Below, piece by piece: positions 33,725 to 35,435 of a stretch of 35,435 bases of DNA. Below the pieces are notes generated by a model. It saw only the letters and a program-made list of their open reading frames with translations, was not told the DNA's origin and did no database searches. This DNA comes from SIG78 sp045635745. Lineage in GTDB: Bacteria > Verrucomicrobiota > Lentisphaeria > Victivallales > Victivallaceae. The stretch spans positions 1 to 35,435 of the forward strand of contig JAZTWG010000030.1 in assembly GCA_045635745.1 (NCBI GenBank), read 5' to 3'. Every line of letters starts with the position of its first letter. The first letter of the stretch is position 1. A program made the translations under genes and the position numbers.

Positions 33725-33753
33725 AAAATACACCTCTTTTCCTGCTTTGTCAA
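33725..33753 (-). promoter_or_regulatory. Promoter of the LacI-type regulator gene
   Basis: Minus strand TTGACA (33748-33753) and TATTTT (33725-33730) with a 17-bp spacer; the start site would fall inside the operator. Confidence 0.75.
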
Positions 33754-33771
33754 GTTTTTTGAAGATTTTTT

Positions 33772-34413
33772 ACATTGGAAATGATAATCTTATGGTAAAA
33801 ATTGACTCCACGTCGTAAAATGGTTACAGCTTAGTCTTCAACATAGTATCTCTCTTTTTTACTGCCAAATATCTTGATGTGAAATGGTCTTTATGGTCGT
33901 TTTGCGGAATTTTGCCGCCTGCAACGGATTTTCAGCTGAATAAAAAGTTGCAAGTTATTGATTATCATGCTGCCCGTAGCGGGGGCGGCAAGCCGCGTCA
34001 GCGGCGCAGAGTCAGAGTAACGCAAGTCCCCCCGCCCCAATACACGCTCCGGGGATAATTATTAAATCATTTTCAAGCTAAAAAATAGCTTATTTCATTC
34101 CTTTTAACCTCAAAGTTGGCACGTTATAGCACTTGATCAACTCAAATGCGACTTTTCAAAAACGGGCCATTTATGGGGAATATTCTATCATAATAGGGGA
34201 TAAATGGGGAACGATTTGTTTGCCAATCAGCCAATCATCAAACCGGGAATCAAACACTCAACCCTACTGATTTGAAGACATTTAAATATAGCATATATTC
34301 TCAAAAAAATCAATTCAAATTTTGGGAATATGGAAATTGATTTTATATTAAAAAGTTCTCTTGTGCTTGTTCGTATAGCAAACAAAAAACTTCTGTTTTA
34401 ATGCAAATATCAG
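33772..34413. other. Long AT-rich gap without a gene
   Basis: Apart from the GC-rich structured segment noted separately (33982-34038), I see no coding frame with a ribosome site, no RNA gene and no further repeats in this stretch. Confidence 0.5.
33982..34038. repeat. GC-rich hairpin element in AT-rich gap
   Basis: GGGGCGG (33982-33988) pairs with CCGCCCC (34032-34038); inside, GCCGC-gtca-GCGGC (33992-34005) forms a second stem. The composition contrasts sharply with the AT-rich flanks. It could be a dispersed repeat or a structured RNA; no T-tract follows on either strand. Confidence 0.45.
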
Positions 34414-34454
34414 AAAAACATTCCCCCACCAGCGGTTTATTTCCGCTGACGGGG
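34414..34454 (-). terminator. Rho-independent terminator downstream of the AAA_14/DUF4143 gene
   Basis: Minus strand stem CCCCGTCAGCGG ... CCGCTGGTGGGG of 12 pairs including two G-T pairs, loop AAATAAA, then GAATGTTTTT. It lies about 150 bp after the stop codon at 34608; the intervening leader holds no gene. Confidence 0.65.
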
Positions 34455-34607
34455 CTTGTACTCTTTTATATCGGTTAATCAACTATTTCCAATTCTCCAA
34501 ACTCGCAGTCTTAACAGATTACGAGCATATTGAACGGTAGGATTTATTTGAAAAAATCAGGCGTTTCAAAGCGCCAACTCAAATTCAGCAGCAATACAAT
34601 TACAAGC

Positions 34608-35435
34608 TTATTTCGGTATAACCTCTGAAGTATTGACAAAGTTCACCGCAGCAGGATTGCCGGAACGTTTCAAGTCACCGGCATAAATTACCGTACCCTT
34701 TTCTATTTTCGCATCCCGTTCGGCAAAGGCTTTCAGGTTGCTTGCAAAATCAGATGACCAGGTGCGGGCAGACTTGATTTCATACGGATAGAGTTTGCGT
34801 TCCGCTGCAAGCAGCATATCGATCTCAAATCCGCGCTGATCTCTGAAGAAATACATGTCTGGTGTATTTCCGGAGTTCAACCGGGCTTTCAATGCTTCAA
34901 TAATAACCATATTTTCAAAAAGATTGCCGACCAATGGATCGCGTTTGACCATATCTGCAGATTTGATTCCGATCAACCATGCAGCAAGTCCCGGTTCAGT
35001 GAAGTAGATTTTCGGAGTTTTGACCAGACGCTTGCCGAAGTTTTCAAAATATGGCGGCAGTCTGAAAACAATATAGCTTGCTTCCAGAATATTCAGCCAC
35101 TCCTTGAGCGTTTTGCTGCTCACACCAATATCGTCTGCCAGACTGTTCAAGTTCAGAAGTTGTCCGACACGTCCAGCCAACAGTCGGACGAATACTTCAA
35201 ATTCGTGCTGATGCTGCAAATTGATCAAAAGTTTGACATCCCGTTCAACATAAGTAGCAAAATAGTTGGAGTATTCCAGTTCAGCATCCGCATCCGGCAT
35301 AGCATAAAGTTTAGGCATAAAACCGCGATGCAGCAGTACATCACGATCCAACGAACAGCCGGTAGTTGCAAGTTCAGCGATAGACAATGGCAGTAATTGC
35401 AATATGCCGGTTCGACCTGCCAGAGATTGGCTGAT
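34608..35435 (-). CDS. AAA_14 / DUF4143 family ATPase, C-terminal part
   Basis: The frame is open to the right edge, where it reads ISQSLAGRTGILQLLPLSIAEL, the conserved junction after the AAA_14 ATPase domain (consensus SLAGR....L.PLS..E). The N-terminal Walker motifs are therefore outside the window. The visible 275 residues include YVERDVKLLINLQ, a winged-helix-like part (LADDIGVSSKTLKEWLNILEASYIVFRLPPY) and the DUF4143 C-terminal nuclease-like part: FENMVIIEALK, FFRDQRGFEIDML and YPYEIKSA, with the E-D-ExK arrangement of PD-(D/E)xK folds. The function of these common bacterial proteins is unknown; they have been linked to mobile DNA and defence. The gene has its own terminator. Confidence 0.88.
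   Translation of the reverse strand: MSQSLAGRTGILQLLPLSIAELATTGCSLDRDVLLHRGFMPKLYAMPDADAELEYSNYFATYVERDVKLLINLQHQHEFEVFVRLLAGRVGQLLNLNSLADDIGVSSKTLKEWLNILEASYIVFRLPPYFENFGKRLVKTPKIYFTEPGLAAWLIGIKSADMVKRDPLVGNLFENMVIIEALKARLNSGNTPDMYFFRDQRGFEIDMLLAAERKLYPYEIKSARTWSSDFASNLKAFAERDAKIEKGTVIYAGDLKRSGNPAAVNFVNTSEVIPK

Overview
The window looks like a chromosomal segment of a PVC-group bacterium, most likely a Lentisphaerota (Victivallales-type) host-associated species. This is an inference from three things: short proteins carrying a prepilin-type FTLIELLVVIAIIAIL segment and an H-x9-DG motif lie among glycoside hydrolase genes; there are very large signal-peptide-bearing carbohydrate-active proteins; and a LacI and an AraC regulator sit beside the sugar genes. 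No rRNA, CRISPR array, transposase or integrase gene was found.

Left part (1-9260, all +): a carbohydrate-degradation cluster. It holds the 3' end of a large unfamiliar secreted protein, a prepilin-like protein, a frameshifted CBM-only gene, its full-length 1010-aa relative, an FAD-dependent oxidoreductase and a GH78-type alpha-L-rhamnosidase. The last three are tightly spaced and probably form an operon. At 9453-13635 follow a small membrane protein, a GH2 beta-mannosidase and a divergently transcribed AraC regulator. The promoters of the latter two can be read in the shared gap.

Middle part (13636-24038): mostly housekeeping. It has a decayed gene remnant and a tRNA-His(GTG) locus with a 46-bp repeat of the tRNA 3' half around a GC-rich palindromic segment. 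A WaaP/Kdo-kinase-like protein overlaps rsmD; divergent from them run prmA, a class-C beta-lactamase-fold serine hydrolase, rsmB and tsaE. Then come a NahK-like sugar 1-kinase translationally coupled to a GalE-like epimerase, and a CDF cation transporter.

Right part (24151-33671, all -): a second sugar locus. LacI regulator, a 1662-aa multidomain secreted protein with TIM-barrel-like core and CBM9-like end, a prepilin-like protein and a GH42-type beta-galactosidase, followed by a frameshifted remnant. Two near-identical 14-bp palindromes lie in front of lacI and of the 1662-aa gene and are the obvious LacI operators. The window ends in a 5'-truncated AAA_14/DUF4143 protein.

The most unusual signals are short palindromic DNA segments. 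One sits inside the prepilin gene at 26608-27441 as an in-frame 108-bp insertion that duplicates the FTLIELLV codons. The other lies in the tRNA-His duplication. Both palindromes share the half-sites AAGCTG/CAGCTT, which suggests one family of small mobile palindromes. Recognisable promoters in the window mostly use TATATT as the -10 box with 16-17 bp spacers.
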